A stretch of 64,000 bases of DNA from Lachnospiraceae bacterium (GCA_910575255.1 CAJTEM010000004.1:124001-188000); one strand, 5' to 3'. Shown: positions 54,095 to 64,000, numbered from the stretch's first letter. A program made the numbers and translations. The notes: generated from the letters alone by a model not told the origin.

Positions 54095-54461
54095 GATCTG
54101 CAAAGTCAGAATCCGCAGACATTTTCAGCTGATTTTCTCCCGTTTCCCTGGCTGCGTTTTTTGCTTCCTAAACTTACTGACATTGTTTCGTGGGGGCGAG
54201 AGGCCGGCAGATATCAGCTGGAAAAATCGTAACAGTTCAAGGGTTATCTGAACTGTTAAAAAAATCCATGCGGAAAAGAGATTAAGATTATTGAAATATT
54301 GACGATAATATATTAGAATACATCTGAATTCATCGCGGGCATTGGATTTCCAGAGAGAATTCATCGCAAGGAACATCCGATGGTTATTTTTGACAGATGA
54401 ATGAATCTTGCAGCAGTTCAAGTGTTATCGGAACGGTTGCCGAGTATTCGAGGATAATAAA
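53639..54461. repeat. Long direct repeat, right copy
   Basis: Partner of 46774-47720. Ends at GAGGATAATAAA, 4 nt before the AGGAGG of the gene at 54483, so this copy keeps what looks like the original junction with a downstream gene. Confidence 0.93.
54291..54319 (+). promoter_or_regulatory. Promoter and conserved leader, right copy
   Basis: TTGAAA (54291-54296) and TAGAAT (54314-54319), 17-nt spacing, then a leader of about 155 nt with two GAATTCATCGC copies leading to the gene at 54483. Differs from the left copy at only a few positions. Confidence 0.65.
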
Positions 54462-54482
54462 AGCAAGGAGGCCGGAGAACTT

Positions 54483-55862
54483 ATGAAAAAAGCACAAAAA
54501 GAACAGGCAGAGAATATTATCCGGCTTTTAGGCAATGTTCACGACGGAATCAAAAAGGCTGTGGAGAGAGGGCAGTACGACAGCGCCAGGGAGTTGCTGT
54601 CCCAGTGTCAGGAAAGCGCCATCGAGCTGGGAGAGACCATCGAAGCCATCGAGGGCGAGGGTTTTGCGACGGTGTCCTGTCTGGAACATTACTGCGAGGC
54701 AGTGTACCAGGTCTATACCTTGCTCAGCCAGCCAGTGGGGGTGAACGCCTCCCGGGTGTATAAGAGCCTGCGCAGGGCCTTGATCCCGGTGGAGAACAGT
54801 GTAAAGAATGATATCAAGATCCGCAGGGAGGCAGTATTTCTTCCTTATAAAGCATCTATGTGGGATTCTCTGGAAAGCGTCTGGAAAGCTGCGGATGAGG
54901 ATCCGGATTGTGACGCCTATGTGATCCCGATTCCCTATTATGATAAGAACCCGGACGGGAGCTTCCGGGAGATGCATTATGAAGGGGATCAATATCCGGA
55001 GTATGTGCCGGTGACGTGGTATGAGGACTACGACTTTGCGGAGCGTCAGCCGGATATGATATTTATCCATAATCCATATGATGAATACAACTATGTGACC
55101 AGTGTGCACCCGTTTTTTTATGCGAAGAACTTGAAGCAGTTTACGGAAAAGTTAGTATATATACCTTATTTTATATTAGGTGAGCCGGATTTGGAGAATG
55201 AGGAATCGATCAGAGGGATGGCTCATTTTTGTACCGTACCTGGAGTGATCTATGTGGATAAGGTGATTGTGCAGTCGGAGGCCATGCGGCAGGCTTATAT
55301 CAGGGTGATGGTGGAGTTTACGGCAAAAGGTCGGGAGGTGGATGCAGAGGCGAATCGGAAGTATTGGGAGGAGAAGATTCTGGGGCTTGGGTCTCCGAAG
55401 GTGGACAAGGTTCTGAGCACGAAGAAAGAGGATCTGGATATACCTAAAGAGTGGCTGAGGGTGATTGAGAAACCGGACGGAAGCTGGAAGAAGATTATCT
55501 TTTATAATACCAGTGTGACGGCGCTGCTGGAACATGGGGAGAAGATGCTCACAAAGATGCGGGATGTGTTCCTGGTTTTTGAGGAGAACAAGGATGAGGT
55601 GGCGTTTTTGTGGCGGCCGCATCCGCTGATTAAGGCGACGATTGAGAGCATGAGGCCGGAGTTGTTGGGGGAGTATGAGGGGATAGTAAGGGCGTATAAG
55701 GAGGCTGGATGGGGGATATATGATGATTCGGTGGAACTGGATCGAGCGATTGAGGTGTCGGATGCTTATTATGGGGATTGGAGCAGTGTTGTACAACTGT
55801 TTAGAGAATCTGGAAAAATGATTAGAATACAGAATGTAAATGATATTATGGAATATTGTTGA
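54483..55862 (+). CDS. Putative glycan-polymer transferase (CDP-glycerol-transferase-like)
   Basis: A 459-residue soluble protein. The N-terminal about 110 residues are helical; then a two-domain GT-B-like fold: YKASMWDSLESVWKAADEDP (first Rossmann strand and helix), RQPDMIFIHNPYDEYN, KVIVQSEAMRQAYI, IFYNTSVTALLEHGEK, EVAFLWRPHPLIKATIESM. The RPHP region and spacing resemble TagF/CDP-glycerol glycerophosphotransferases. Start at 54483, AGGAGG 11 nt upstream. Follows the right long repeat and its promoter, so it begins the present glycan operon. Donor and acceptor unknown. Confidence 0.7.
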   Translation: MKKAQKEQAENIIRLLGNVHDGIKKAVERGQYDSARELLSQCQESAIELGETIEAIEGEGFATVSCLEHYCEAVYQVYTLLSQPVGVNASRVYKSLRRALIPVENSVKNDIKIRREAVFLPYKASMWDSLESVWKAADEDPDCDAYVIPIPYYDKNPDGSFREMHYEGDQYPEYVPVTWYEDYDFAERQPDMIFIHNPYDEYNYVTSVHPFFYAKNLKQFTEKLVYIPYFILGEPDLENEESIRGMAHFCTVPGVIYVDKVIVQSEAMRQAYIRVMVEFTAKGREVDAEANRKYWEEKILGLGSPKVDKVLSTKKEDLDIPKEWLRVIEKPDGSWKKIIFYNTSVTALLEHGEKMLTKMRDVFLVFEENKDEVAFLWRPHPLIKATIESMRPELLGEYEGIVRAYKEAGWGIYDDSVELDRAIEVSDAYYGDWSSVVQLFRESGKMIRIQNVNDIMEYC

Positions 55863-55945
55863 AACTGAAATCGCAAATCATAAGCATTAGATTTGATTTA
55901 TGAATAAAACCAGGTATAAGAAATTATCAATGAGATCGGGTTTGA

Positions 55946-56970
<1,025 letters not shown>

Positions 56971-57017
56971 AAATAAGAGGCGGAAAAGTTGAAAACTGGC
57001 AATACATGGTGGTACTC

Positions 57018-58194
57018 TGGTAAGAAAAACACCAATTAACTATGGGCATCAATGGATTGGTGAGGAAGATATTGATGCAGTAGTGCAAGTACTTAGAAGC
57101 AATTATCTTACCTGCGGGCCAGAAATTGCAGCATTGGAAGAAGAATTGCGTAAGGTTACAGGAGTAAAATATGCATTAGTAGTTAGCAATGGAACAGCAG
57201 CCCGTCATGCGGCGTGTTATGCCGCATGAATTGGAAAGGGAGATGAAGTAATTACCACTCCTCTGACTTTCTCAGCATCTTCCAATTGTATTCTGTATAT
57301 GGGAGGAAGATCAGTATTTGCAGATGCTAATCCAATACCTATAATATATCGCCAAAGTCTGTTGAATAACATATTAGTAAGCGGACAAAAGCAATTATTG
57401 CAGTTGATTTTATGGGACAGGCAGCAGAATTGGACGAGTTGCACTCTTTATGTGAGAAATATCATTTGTTATTGATAGAGGATGGGGCACAATCTATCGG
57501 AACCAGCCAATAGGAAGTACTGCAGATTTAACAACGTTTAGTTTCCATCCGGTAAAAACGGTTACAGGAGGCGAAGGAGAAGCAGTTCTTACTAAATGAT
57601 AAAGAACTTTATAAAATGTTAACCTTGTTCCGTTCTCATGGAGTTACCAGAGATAATGTTTGGATGGATTTCGAAACAGAATGGAAAGAAGAAAGGCAGG
57701 ATCTGGGAGATTGGTACTATCAACAGATTGCATTAGGGTACAATTGCCGAATGACAGATATCTAGGCTGAATTGATCACAAGCCAATTACATAAATTAAC
57801 ACAATTTAAACTTCGAAGACAGGACATTGAGAAACAATACAATAAGGCTTTTGCTGATTTCCCGGGAGTTATATTACAAAAAGAAATATCTGAGTCCAAT
57901 ACAGCAAGACATTTGTATCTGGTACAGTTAGGATTAGAAAGGCTGACTGTTGGGAGAAAAGCGATATTTGATGCGCTGAAAGCAGAAAATGTATGTTGGA
58001 ATGTGCACTATATTCCCGTGTACTATTTCCCATATTATCAAAAGCTGGGATATAAAAAGGGGTTATGTCCTAATGCGGAAAATTTGTATGAGAGAATTAT
58101 TACGATACTATTATATCTTGCAATGACGAATGAAGATGTAGACAGTGTAATAGCGGCGGTCAAAAAGGTTGTAAAATTTTATTTAAAATGGTGA
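57018..58194 (+). pseudogene. pseC: Nonulosonate pathway aminotransferase (PseC type), broken
   Basis: PLP aminotransferase of the DegT/DnrJ/EryC1 family, second step after PseB. Start region RKTPINYGHQWIGEEDIDAV, SNYLTCGPEIAALEEELRKV, ALVVSNGTAARHAACYAA, then TGA at 57227 where relatives have Gly ([14 protein letters not shown]). Several frameshifts follow around 57340-57600 and a stop just before LITSQLHKLTQF. The last open part (57772-58194) holds the C-terminal domain (NVHYIPVYYFPYYQKLGYKK). Cannot be functional. Confidence 0.88.
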
Positions 58195-58206
58195 GGAAGA
58201 TATTTT

Positions 58207-59298
58207 ATGGGGCAGAAAGAGTTGGTTTATAAAAAAACTAAAGGATTGGCACCCTTTGCATATACAGTGGTGGATCAATGGTTGTATTTTTGTGATCAGC
58301 AAACGCCAGGATTATTTCGGTATAATTTTGAAACAGAAGAATATGAATGTGTAGCTAAATTCAATATAAATTATGTGAAAATGAATTTTTATAAGATTCT
58401 TTCCTATAAAGAGGAGTTATGGCTTTTGCCGTTTTTGGATGGTAAAATCGTTTGTTTTAATATAAATTCTGGAAAAATGGAATATTACGATATTCCTAAT
58501 ACGATAGAAGAAAAAGCTATTCCCTTTTTTGATATAATTTTTATGGAAGAAAGAGCATACATTCTTCCTCATGGAAGAAACAGGTTTCTGATTGAAATGA
58601 GTTTACTGGATCATAGTATGAGAAGTATAGAATTATTGAAAGTGAATCCAGGAGAAAAGAAGAGTTTTATTTCTGGTGCAGTGCAGATTGGAAATCAATT
58701 GTATTTGTCAGAATGTTCTAAGGATATTCTGATCATATATCATATTATTAATAATAATATTGTAGTTGTTGATGCAAAGGGATATCATTTAGAGAATTTA
58801 TTTCCGATTCATATAGAAAATAAAATATATTTTTTACCCATTGTTATAAATAAAGAAGAGAAGTTATTAATATATGATATAAATGCTGATTGTTTTGAAC
58901 AAAAAGAATACCCTATAAAGAGTCTTCCAGAGAGAGAAATTTGTATTGCAGTAGGATTTAAGGAAAAGCTTTGGATTTTGGCTAATAGCAGGAAGAAAGT
59001 ATTTCGATTAAATAAGAATTTGGATATTGAAGAGGAAATAGCAATTTTATCCTTTAATGAGGAAGGAAAAAAAGTATATGTTTCTGCTACAGTTTTTGAC
59101 AACTGCTTTTTCTGGCATGGACATGATGGGACACCATTATTAGAAATGAAAGATGATATTGTACAAATATTAGATATCAGAGATGATAAAAATATTTTAG
59201 ATATATACATAGAAATGATTGATAAATGCGATAAGTACAAAAGTAAACAAAATAAGGGGAATATAGGAAAAGCTATATACAATAAAGTGATTTTATAG
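58207..59298 (+). CDS. Beta-propeller-like protein in the glycan locus, function unknown
   Basis: A 363-residue protein with repeated short strands of the Kelch/propeller kind: VDQWLYFCDQQTPGLFRYNF, EELWLLPFLDGKIVCFNINS, RAYILPHGRNRFLIEMSLLD, NQLYLSECSKDILIIYHI, NKIYFLPIVINKEEKLLIYD, EKLWILANSRKKVFRLNKNL. That is about six blades. No signal peptide, so cytoplasmic. Start at 58207 with GAGGAAG upstream. Strongly A+T-rich. Probably a scaffold or regulator of glycan assembly; no enzyme motif seen. Confidence 0.65.
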   Translation: MGQKELVYKKTKGLAPFAYTVVDQWLYFCDQQTPGLFRYNFETEEYECVAKFNINYVKMNFYKILSYKEELWLLPFLDGKIVCFNINSGKMEYYDIPNTIEEKAIPFFDIIFMEERAYILPHGRNRFLIEMSLLDHSMRSIELLKVNPGEKKSFISGAVQIGNQLYLSECSKDILIIYHIINNNIVVVDAKGYHLENLFPIHIENKIYFLPIVINKEEKLLIYDINADCFEQKEYPIKSLPEREICIAVGFKEKLWILANSRKKVFRLNKNLDIEEEIAILSFNEEGKKVYVSATVFDNCFFWHGHDGTPLLEMKDDIVQILDIRDDKNILDIYIEMIDKCDKYKSKQNKGNIGKAIYNKVIL

Positions 59299-59351
59299 AG
59301 AACTGCAAAGTCTAAAGACATGTAAAATTTAAACCATGTGGAGGCGGAATC

Positions 59352-59495
59352 GTGGAATTATGTTTAGGAACTGTCCAGTTTGGACTTGATTATGGAATTC
59401 AGAGGGCAGAGATTTTGGTATTCAGTGACTATGTAAGAAATATGGAATACCTGTTGAAAGATATTGATATTTTAAGATTATTATATGGTGAATAA
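59352..59495 (+). pseudogene. Aldo/keto reductase remnant with internal deletion
   Basis: A 47-codon frame from GTG 59352: it opens with ELCLGTVQFGLDYGIQ, the characteristic start of aldo/keto reductases found in nonulosonate loci, then jumps to an unrelated-looking tail (AEILVFSDYVRNMEYLLKDI). The body of the gene is missing. Confidence 0.55.
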
Positions 59496-59542
59496 AATTA
59501 TATTCGTTCTATACTAACATTATATAGTTTAAAGAGGGCAAT

Positions 59543-60505
59543 ATGAATAGCATTATTTTAATAAAAAGCAGAGAAGCTAAAATAGAGGATGCATTAAAAA
59601 ACTCGAATAGAATAGAAGTTTTTGATATAAAGAAACTTTTGAAAGAAAAAGTTTCTTATTTATCATCAAGCCTTATGTGGCCATATGGGATACCTTATCA
59701 TTTAAAAAAGTTTGCAGGTCTTAATACTAATATATTGCTGAATAATTGTTCTATTGAACATGGAGTGTATTTTTCAAGATTAGTATGCCAAATTGAAGTA
59801 ACTCATTATGTATCTCGCATATTAACTTTTAGTCCTTTTAGGGAAGAGGTTATAAAAGAGTTAACAAATTTAGAGCCTTGTGCAATCGGGCCATATATTG
59901 CTTATGTTAAAAACTATCGCTCTGAAGAAGAGATAACAGAAAAGAAAAAGAGGATAGGTCATGCTTTGCTTGTTATGCCTGCTCATTCTACACAAGAAGA
60001 TGTTGCTGAATATAATATAGGCGAATTTATTCAACAAATTGAGAGTGTAAAAAAAGGTTTTGATACAGTATTAGTATGTATGCATTTTGAAGATATGAAA
60101 AGAGGATTATGGAAACTATATAAAGATAAAGGATATTGTATTGTTTCAGCAGGCAATATAGAAAGTCCGTATTTTTTAAATAGGTTAAAGTATATAATAT
60201 CTTTGTCCGATGCAGTAGTTATGAATGCTGTTACAACAGGGATGGCATATGCTATGTATATGAATCGTCCAGTTAGAGTAATATCGCAACAAGTGAAACA
60301 CAAGGTAATTGGTTGTAATAATTCTAATGATTTTGAACTTGAAAGTCAAGTTGGAAAAGCATATGAAATATTTAATGAGAACAGATTTGTTATTACTAGA
60401 GAACAAAAAATATTTGGAGATTATGTGTTTGGATTAGAAAATGTAAAATCTAAAGAGGAAATGCGGAAGTTATTATTAACTTTAACAAGAACAAGGCAGG
60501 TGTGA
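59543..60505 (+). CDS. Putative glycosyltransferase-like protein, unknown family
   Basis: A 320-residue protein that I do not recognise. Features: SSSLMWPYGIPYHLKKFAGL and NCSIEHGVYFSRLVC near the start; SAGNIESPYFLNRLKYIISL and SDAVVMNAVTTGMAYAMYMN in the C-terminal half, a pattern (a sugar-nucleotide-site-like helix after SDAVV-N) resembling GT-B polysialyl- or capsule transferases. No membrane helices. Start at 59543 with AAAGAGGG upstream. Next gene 6 nt away. Confidence 0.6.
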   Translation: MNSIILIKSREAKIEDALKNSNRIEVFDIKKLLKEKVSYLSSSLMWPYGIPYHLKKFAGLNTNILLNNCSIEHGVYFSRLVCQIEVTHYVSRILTFSPFREEVIKELTNLEPCAIGPYIAYVKNYRSEEEITEKKKRIGHALLVMPAHSTQEDVAEYNIGEFIQQIESVKKGFDTVLVCMHFEDMKRGLWKLYKDKGYCIVSAGNIESPYFLNRLKYIISLSDAVVMNAVTTGMAYAMYMNRPVRVISQQVKHKVIGCNNSNDFELESQVGKAYEIFNENRFVITREQKIFGDYVFGLENVKSKEEMRKLLLTLTRTRQV

Positions 60506-60511
60506 TAATAT

Positions 60512-60991
60512 ATGCGGAGAATTTTATTGGTATTTACGATAATTTGCAGTGTATTTATTTATATAATAAATTTGCAAAAAAAACAGATTAAGCAGATTCA
60601 AAGTTCATATGAAAAAGTAAAAATATACTTTCAAATGATGAATATGTGGCTAGAGATGAAACAGAAGGGAAGGTCTGCGGTTGAATATTTACAAAAAAAG
60701 GGAATAAAACGGATAGCGATATATGGAATGAGGGAATTGGGTGAACGATTTTACGAGGAAGCAAAGAATGGAGATATAGAGGTGGTTTGCATTATTGATA
60801 AAGAAGCAGACCAAATAAAAGGGGATTTCCTTGTAATTTCACCAGAACAAACATTCCCTAAAGTGGATGCAATTATTGTAACAGCAGATTATTATTATAA
60901 TGAAATTTGGAATGTTTTGAAAACAAAAGTGGATTGTCCTATTTATTCATTAAAAGGAGTGCTTGGAAATAGTTTTTGTCGATATTTGTAA
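60512..60991 (+). CDS. Membrane-anchored Rossmann-like module protein
   Basis: A 159-residue protein: one N-terminal membrane helix (ILLVFTIICSVFIYIINL), a short coiled stretch, then a small alpha/beta domain (GIKRIAIYGMRELGERFYEE, DIEVVCIIDKEADQIKGDFL, ISPEQTFPKVDAIIVTADYY). The same module forms the N-terminus of the next two proteins. It resembles the sugar- or nucleotide-binding PglD N-terminal fold. Role unknown; perhaps a membrane docking partner. The next gene's start lies 19 nt after its stop. Confidence 0.65.
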   Translation: MRRILLVFTIICSVFIYIINLQKKQIKQIQSSYEKVKIYFQMMNMWLEMKQKGRSAVEYLQKKGIKRIAIYGMRELGERFYEEAKNGDIEVVCIIDKEADQIKGDFLVISPEQTFPKVDAIIVTADYYYNEIWNVLKTKVDCPIYSLKGVLGNSFCRYL

Positions 60992-61010
60992 TGTTCAGGG
61001 AGAAAAGATT

Positions 61011-62090
61011 ATGCGGATTTTTATATGGGGAACAGGGAAAATAGCAAAGCGCGTGCTAGAGGATGGAGATGTGTTTGATACATACGATGTTTTAGGATTT
61101 ATTGATAATGATCCTGTAAAAGCTAATAGCTTATTTAAAGGCAAACATGTTTTTTTGCCAGATATTTTAGACAAGATAAAGCCTGACAAAATAGTGATTT
61201 TAACTGATCATTATAACGAGATTAAAAAACAAATTATAAGTATGTATCCCGATATGGGGATGGTAATTGAAGATAAGAATTTTTTTTATAGATGTGCAAT
61301 ATTGGAACGGTATAAAGATGATAACAGGGAAGAAATTAAAAACATACTAAAAAATATAGAACATAATGACGTACAAATGTTTAATTATGATTTCGTAGAA
61401 AAGTATAAAAAACTATCAATAGATGTGAAATTCGATTCTAGATGTAAGATGTATTATGTCAGTCATTATGATAAAAGATTATATTTTGCTAAATCATTAG
61501 ATTCAGAAGAAAAGGTAAGAGAATATTATAGATGTCTTTTGATTGAACAGGATTTAGAATCGCCACACAAATATTTAGATAATGATTTTAATATAAATCC
61601 AGGAGACGTTGTTGTAGATGTTGGAGCAGCGGAAGGAAACTTTTCTTTGGAAATAATAGATAAGGTTTCTAAATTGTATTTAATTGAATCAGAGACTGAA
61701 TGGATAGAGGCACTTCGAGAAACATTTAAGAAATATCAGGAAAAGGTGGTGATTATTCAAAAATTTATTACATCAGTAAATGCGGGAAAATATGGGTCAC
61801 TTGATCATATAATTAGTGAACCTATTAATTTTATCAAGATGGACATTGAAGGAAATGAATGGGATGCTCTTTCGGGGGCAAAAAATTTATTTGAAAAGTC
61901 AAAAAAACTAAAGTGTGCAATATGTTCGTATCATTCAAATTATGATGAGGTGTTGATTAAGGATATATTAGAAAAATATAAAATGAAATGTTCAACAACT
62001 CCAGGATATGTTTGGTGGATTCCTCCAGTCTCCAGGTGGAATTATTTATCTATAAGATTACGTAGATGTATTGTTAGAGGAATAAAATAA
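61011..62090 (+). CDS. FkbM-type methyltransferase with N-terminal Rossmann-like module
   Basis: A 359-residue two-domain protein. Residues 1-85: module (RIFIWGTGKIAKRVLEDGDV, DVLGFIDNDPVKANSLFKGK, DKIVILTDHYNEIKKQI). Residues about 170-359: SAM-dependent methyltransferase of FkbM type (NPGDVVVDVGAAEGNFSLEI with the SAM glycine loop, YLIESETEWIEALRETFKKY, INFIKMDIEGNEWDALSGAK). Start at 61011, AGGGAGAAAAG upstream. Likely methylates a glycan sugar made in this locus. Confidence 0.8.
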   Translation: MRIFIWGTGKIAKRVLEDGDVFDTYDVLGFIDNDPVKANSLFKGKHVFLPDILDKIKPDKIVILTDHYNEIKKQIISMYPDMGMVIEDKNFFYRCAILERYKDDNREEIKNILKNIEHNDVQMFNYDFVEKYKKLSIDVKFDSRCKMYYVSHYDKRLYFAKSLDSEEKVREYYRCLLIEQDLESPHKYLDNDFNINPGDVVVDVGAAEGNFSLEIIDKVSKLYLIESETEWIEALRETFKKYQEKVVIIQKFITSVNAGKYGSLDHIISEPINFIKMDIEGNEWDALSGAKNLFEKSKKLKCAICSYHSNYDEVLIKDILEKYKMKCSTTPGYVWWIPPVSRWNYLSIRLRRCIVRGIK

Positions 62091-62124
62091 CTTTTTGCAT
62101 TAGATATTTGGAGAATAAAATCAT

Positions 62125-63534
62125 ATGAATAAAAGATTGTTTCTATTTGGAGCAGGCCAAATTGCTAAAAAATATACAGAACTCTTAGAACAATTATCAG
62201 TTGATATTGATGGATATATAGATAATAATTCAAAAAAATGGGGAACATTTTTTCTCGGAAAAAAAGTATTTGCTCCAGAAATGTTGAAAAGGATAAAAGA
62301 AATTGAAATTATTATAGCTTGTTCTGATGTAAAAACAATATCAGAACAGCTAAAAGGAATGGGTTTAACAGATAAAATTATTTCAATTGATCATGCTATA
62401 AGGATAGCATTGGAAAGAAAAGAGATAATAGAAGAGTATAAAAAAGAAAATCCTATTCAGAATTACAGAAAAAGAACTATTATAGTTGATAATATAAATG
62501 GCACATGGGGAGGAGCAGAGGACTGGGCACATAGAGTTTATCAATCTTTATTATCACGAGGTTATAATGTTGAGCTGATTGAAAATATTAATGCAACGAT
62601 GGAAGAAAAATTCGAGAGATCTATAAAATATATAGATAAGAGGACTAACGGATTCTATGAAATATATATGGAATTGATTAGTTGGTTGTGGCTTAGGAAA
62701 CCATTTACATTGTTTAATGTATGGAGTATGGAACTGTTATGGGCTGCAAGCTATTTGAAAAAATTATATCCGGAAGAAATACAGATTATTTCTTCCATTT
62801 TAAATGATAATTCCAGTACATATCAATGTCAGTGTGAATGGAACAGCTATATAGATTTATATTTATGTATAAGTAGTAAAATAAAATCTAATTTGATAGA
62901 TCTTTATGGAATAGATAAAGAAAAAGTCTTTTATAAAGAGCCATTTATTGTTAAATCGGAACGGATTAAAAGGAATTATCAGATAAGTAAAATGGATCCA
63001 TTAAGAATATGTTACCCGTGCAGATTAGTATGCCAACAAAAACGTGCAGATATGCTGCCTGAATTGATTGATCATTTGGAAAAAAATAGAACTAATTATG
63101 TGTTGAATATTGCTGGTGAGGGAGAATATGAAAAAGAAATTATCAAATATATAGAAAAAAGAAATTTGCAAGATAGGGTGAAAATGTACGGGAAGTTATC
63201 ACAAAAGGGATTGGGTGAGTTTCTGTATAATCAGGATGTGTATTTAAATATTTCGGAATTTGAAGGGACAAGCTTGACTATGTTGGAAGCGATGATGAGG
63301 GGATGTGTTCCTGTAGTAACTGATGTGAGTGGAGTGAGAGATTTTATAGAAAATATTAGAAATGGATTCATATCAGATGTCGGAGATATTAAAGATATAG
63401 CTAAAAACATTATGTTTTTAGATAATAACAGAGAAATATTAAAGGAGTTTGGTATGAAATGCACTGATATTGTTATGCGAAAATGTAATCTGGAGGGATA
63501 TATTGATTATATTGAGAATTTGATTGATAAATAA
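62125..63534 (+). CDS. GT4 glycosyltransferase with N-terminal Rossmann-like module
   Basis: A 469-residue protein. Residues 1-85: module (RLFLFGAGQIAKKYTELLEQ, DGYIDNNSKKWGTFFLGKKV, EIIIACSDVKTISEQL). The rest is a GT-B retaining glycosyltransferase of family 4: TIIVDNINGTWGGAEDWAHR near the donor-domain start, ICYPCRLVCQQKRADMLPEL, LNIAGEGEYEKEIIKYIEKR, then the E-x7-E nucleotide-sugar motif in EFEGTSLTMLEAMMRGCVPV. Start at 62125 with TGGAGAATAAAATC upstream. Sugar unknown. Confidence 0.85.
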   Translation: MNKRLFLFGAGQIAKKYTELLEQLSVDIDGYIDNNSKKWGTFFLGKKVFAPEMLKRIKEIEIIIACSDVKTISEQLKGMGLTDKIISIDHAIRIALERKEIIEEYKKENPIQNYRKRTIIVDNINGTWGGAEDWAHRVYQSLLSRGYNVELIENINATMEEKFERSIKYIDKRTNGFYEIYMELISWLWLRKPFTLFNVWSMELLWAASYLKKLYPEEIQIISSILNDNSSTYQCQCEWNSYIDLYLCISSKIKSNLIDLYGIDKEKVFYKEPFIVKSERIKRNYQISKMDPLRICYPCRLVCQQKRADMLPELIDHLEKNRTNYVLNIAGEGEYEKEIIKYIEKRNLQDRVKMYGKLSQKGLGEFLYNQDVYLNISEFEGTSLTMLEAMMRGCVPVVTDVSGVRDFIENIRNGFISDVGDIKDIAKNIMFLDNNREILKEFGMKCTDIVMRKCNLEGYIDYIENLIDK

Positions 63535-63579
63535 TATATTGCGAATATCCATTAATGTATGACAGGAGATCGATAGGAG

Positions 63580-64000
63580 ATGATTTTAGCATTAGGAGGA
63601 AATGGATTTATAGGATATAATTTTGTGAAAAGGATATCAAAAAAAGAAAAAGTCAGGGTGTTTGGAAGAGTTGAAAAATATGATGTTGAGGAAAGTAATA
63701 TTGAATTTGTAAAAGGGGATTTTAGGTGCGTAGATTTTGAGAGTTTGTTAGAGAATATTGATGTCGTGTTTCATTTTATATCTTCTGCAATTCCTTTTGA
63801 TGGAACAAACAAAATTTTGGATGATATTAATAGTGATATATTGCCAACTATAAGATTATTGGAGACTATGAAAAAGAAAAATGTAAAGAAAATTTTTTTT
63901 ATTTCTTCAGGAGGAACAGTTTATGGTGAATGCAAAGTTCCGGCAAAAGAGATTGATAAAACCTCTCCGGGCTGTGTATATGCAGTGCAGAAATCAGTTA
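63580..64000 (+). CDS. NAD-dependent sugar epimerase/dehydratase, partial (runs off the window)
   Basis: The first 140 codons of an extended short-chain dehydrogenase. NAD loop ILALGGNGFIGYNFVKRI at the start; DVVFHFISSAIPFDG; catalytic region FFISSGGTVYGE and YAVQK (YxxxK). Start at 63580 with AGGAG upstream. Continues past the window. Provides or alters a nucleotide sugar for the glycan operon; exact reaction cannot be told from this part. Confidence 0.85.
   Translation, partial: MILALGGNGFIGYNFVKRISKKEKVRVFGRVEKYDVEESNIEFVKGDFRCVDFESLLENIDVVFHFISSAIPFDGTNKILDDINSDILPTIRLLETMKKKNVKKIFFISSGGTVYGECKVPAKEIDKTSPGCVYAVQKSV

Noticed and set aside
53576-54103. Minus-strand frame opposite the duplicated sulfatase end
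   Set aside because: The same antisense frame appears opposite the other copy (46723-47238), as expected for a shadow of duplicated coding DNA.

Overview
The window looks like chromosome of a gut-type Lachnospiraceae (Clostridia; Hungatella, Enterocloster or Blautia-like). Supporting signs are an era / recO / glycyl-tRNA synthetase / pyruvate phosphate dikinase backbone, sigma-A promoters with near-consensus boxes, strong AGGAGG ribosome sites, a tryptophan T-box in front of a TrpB2-type gene, choline-binding-like repeat proteins, and remnants of clostridial conjugative elements. No rRNA, tRNA or CRISPR array was seen. Genus is inference.

Layout. 1-8.7 kb: housekeeping (era, cupin, NusG-domain II protein, recO, lipoprotein, glyS, flavodoxin, a large unknown, DUF3842). 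8.8-13.6 kb: a 48-bp palindromic repeat, then a decayed alpha-galactoside locus (divergent AraC regulator, broken sugar-binding lipoprotein, intact GH36 alpha-galactosidase, no permeases). 13.7-17.9 kb: DUF5684 membrane protein, DJ-1 protein, ppdK. 17.9-24.5 kb: a graveyard of a conjugative element and insertion sequences (DUF6075, a TniB/ExeA-like ATPase remnant, TnpV, an AlbA-type ATP-binding protein, the C-terminus of a giant helicase, ArdC, IS66, IS110) that still holds an intact GNAT acetyltransferase with a small partner. 25-28.6 kb: chemoreceptor with a sigma-D-like -10 box, and promoter / T-box / trpB2. 28.7-32.8 kb: a tight four-gene cell-surface operon (transglutaminase-like, SGNH-like, secreted protein, MBOAT acyltransferase) behind a perfect consensus promoter. 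33-35.2 kb: ABC-F ATPase. 35.2-38.6 kb: an A+T-richer three-gene cassette (Panacea protein, OLD-like ATPase, unknown protein) with its own promoter, the best candidate for an undescribed defence or toxin-antitoxin-like system. 38.6-45.3 kb: a complete peptide ABC transporter, in which two subunits and the nearby ABC-F protein carry in-frame tandem repeats.

45.4-64 kb: surface-glycan region. A lipoteichoic-acid-synthase-like gene is broken by a frameshift. Its 3' end plus the following promoter/leader is present twice (46774-47720 and 53639-54461), flanking an IS element, a pyruvyltransferase remnant, a fused PseF-PseG gene, a PseI/NeuB-type synthase and further debris. After the second copy come a glycan-polymerase-like gene, pseB and pseC pseudogenes, and a strongly A+T-rich run of glycan genes in which three consecutive proteins share a small Rossmann-like module. 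A sugar epimerase runs off the end of the window. Nonulosonic acid synthesis looks half lost: condensation and activation genes are intact, the first two steps are broken.
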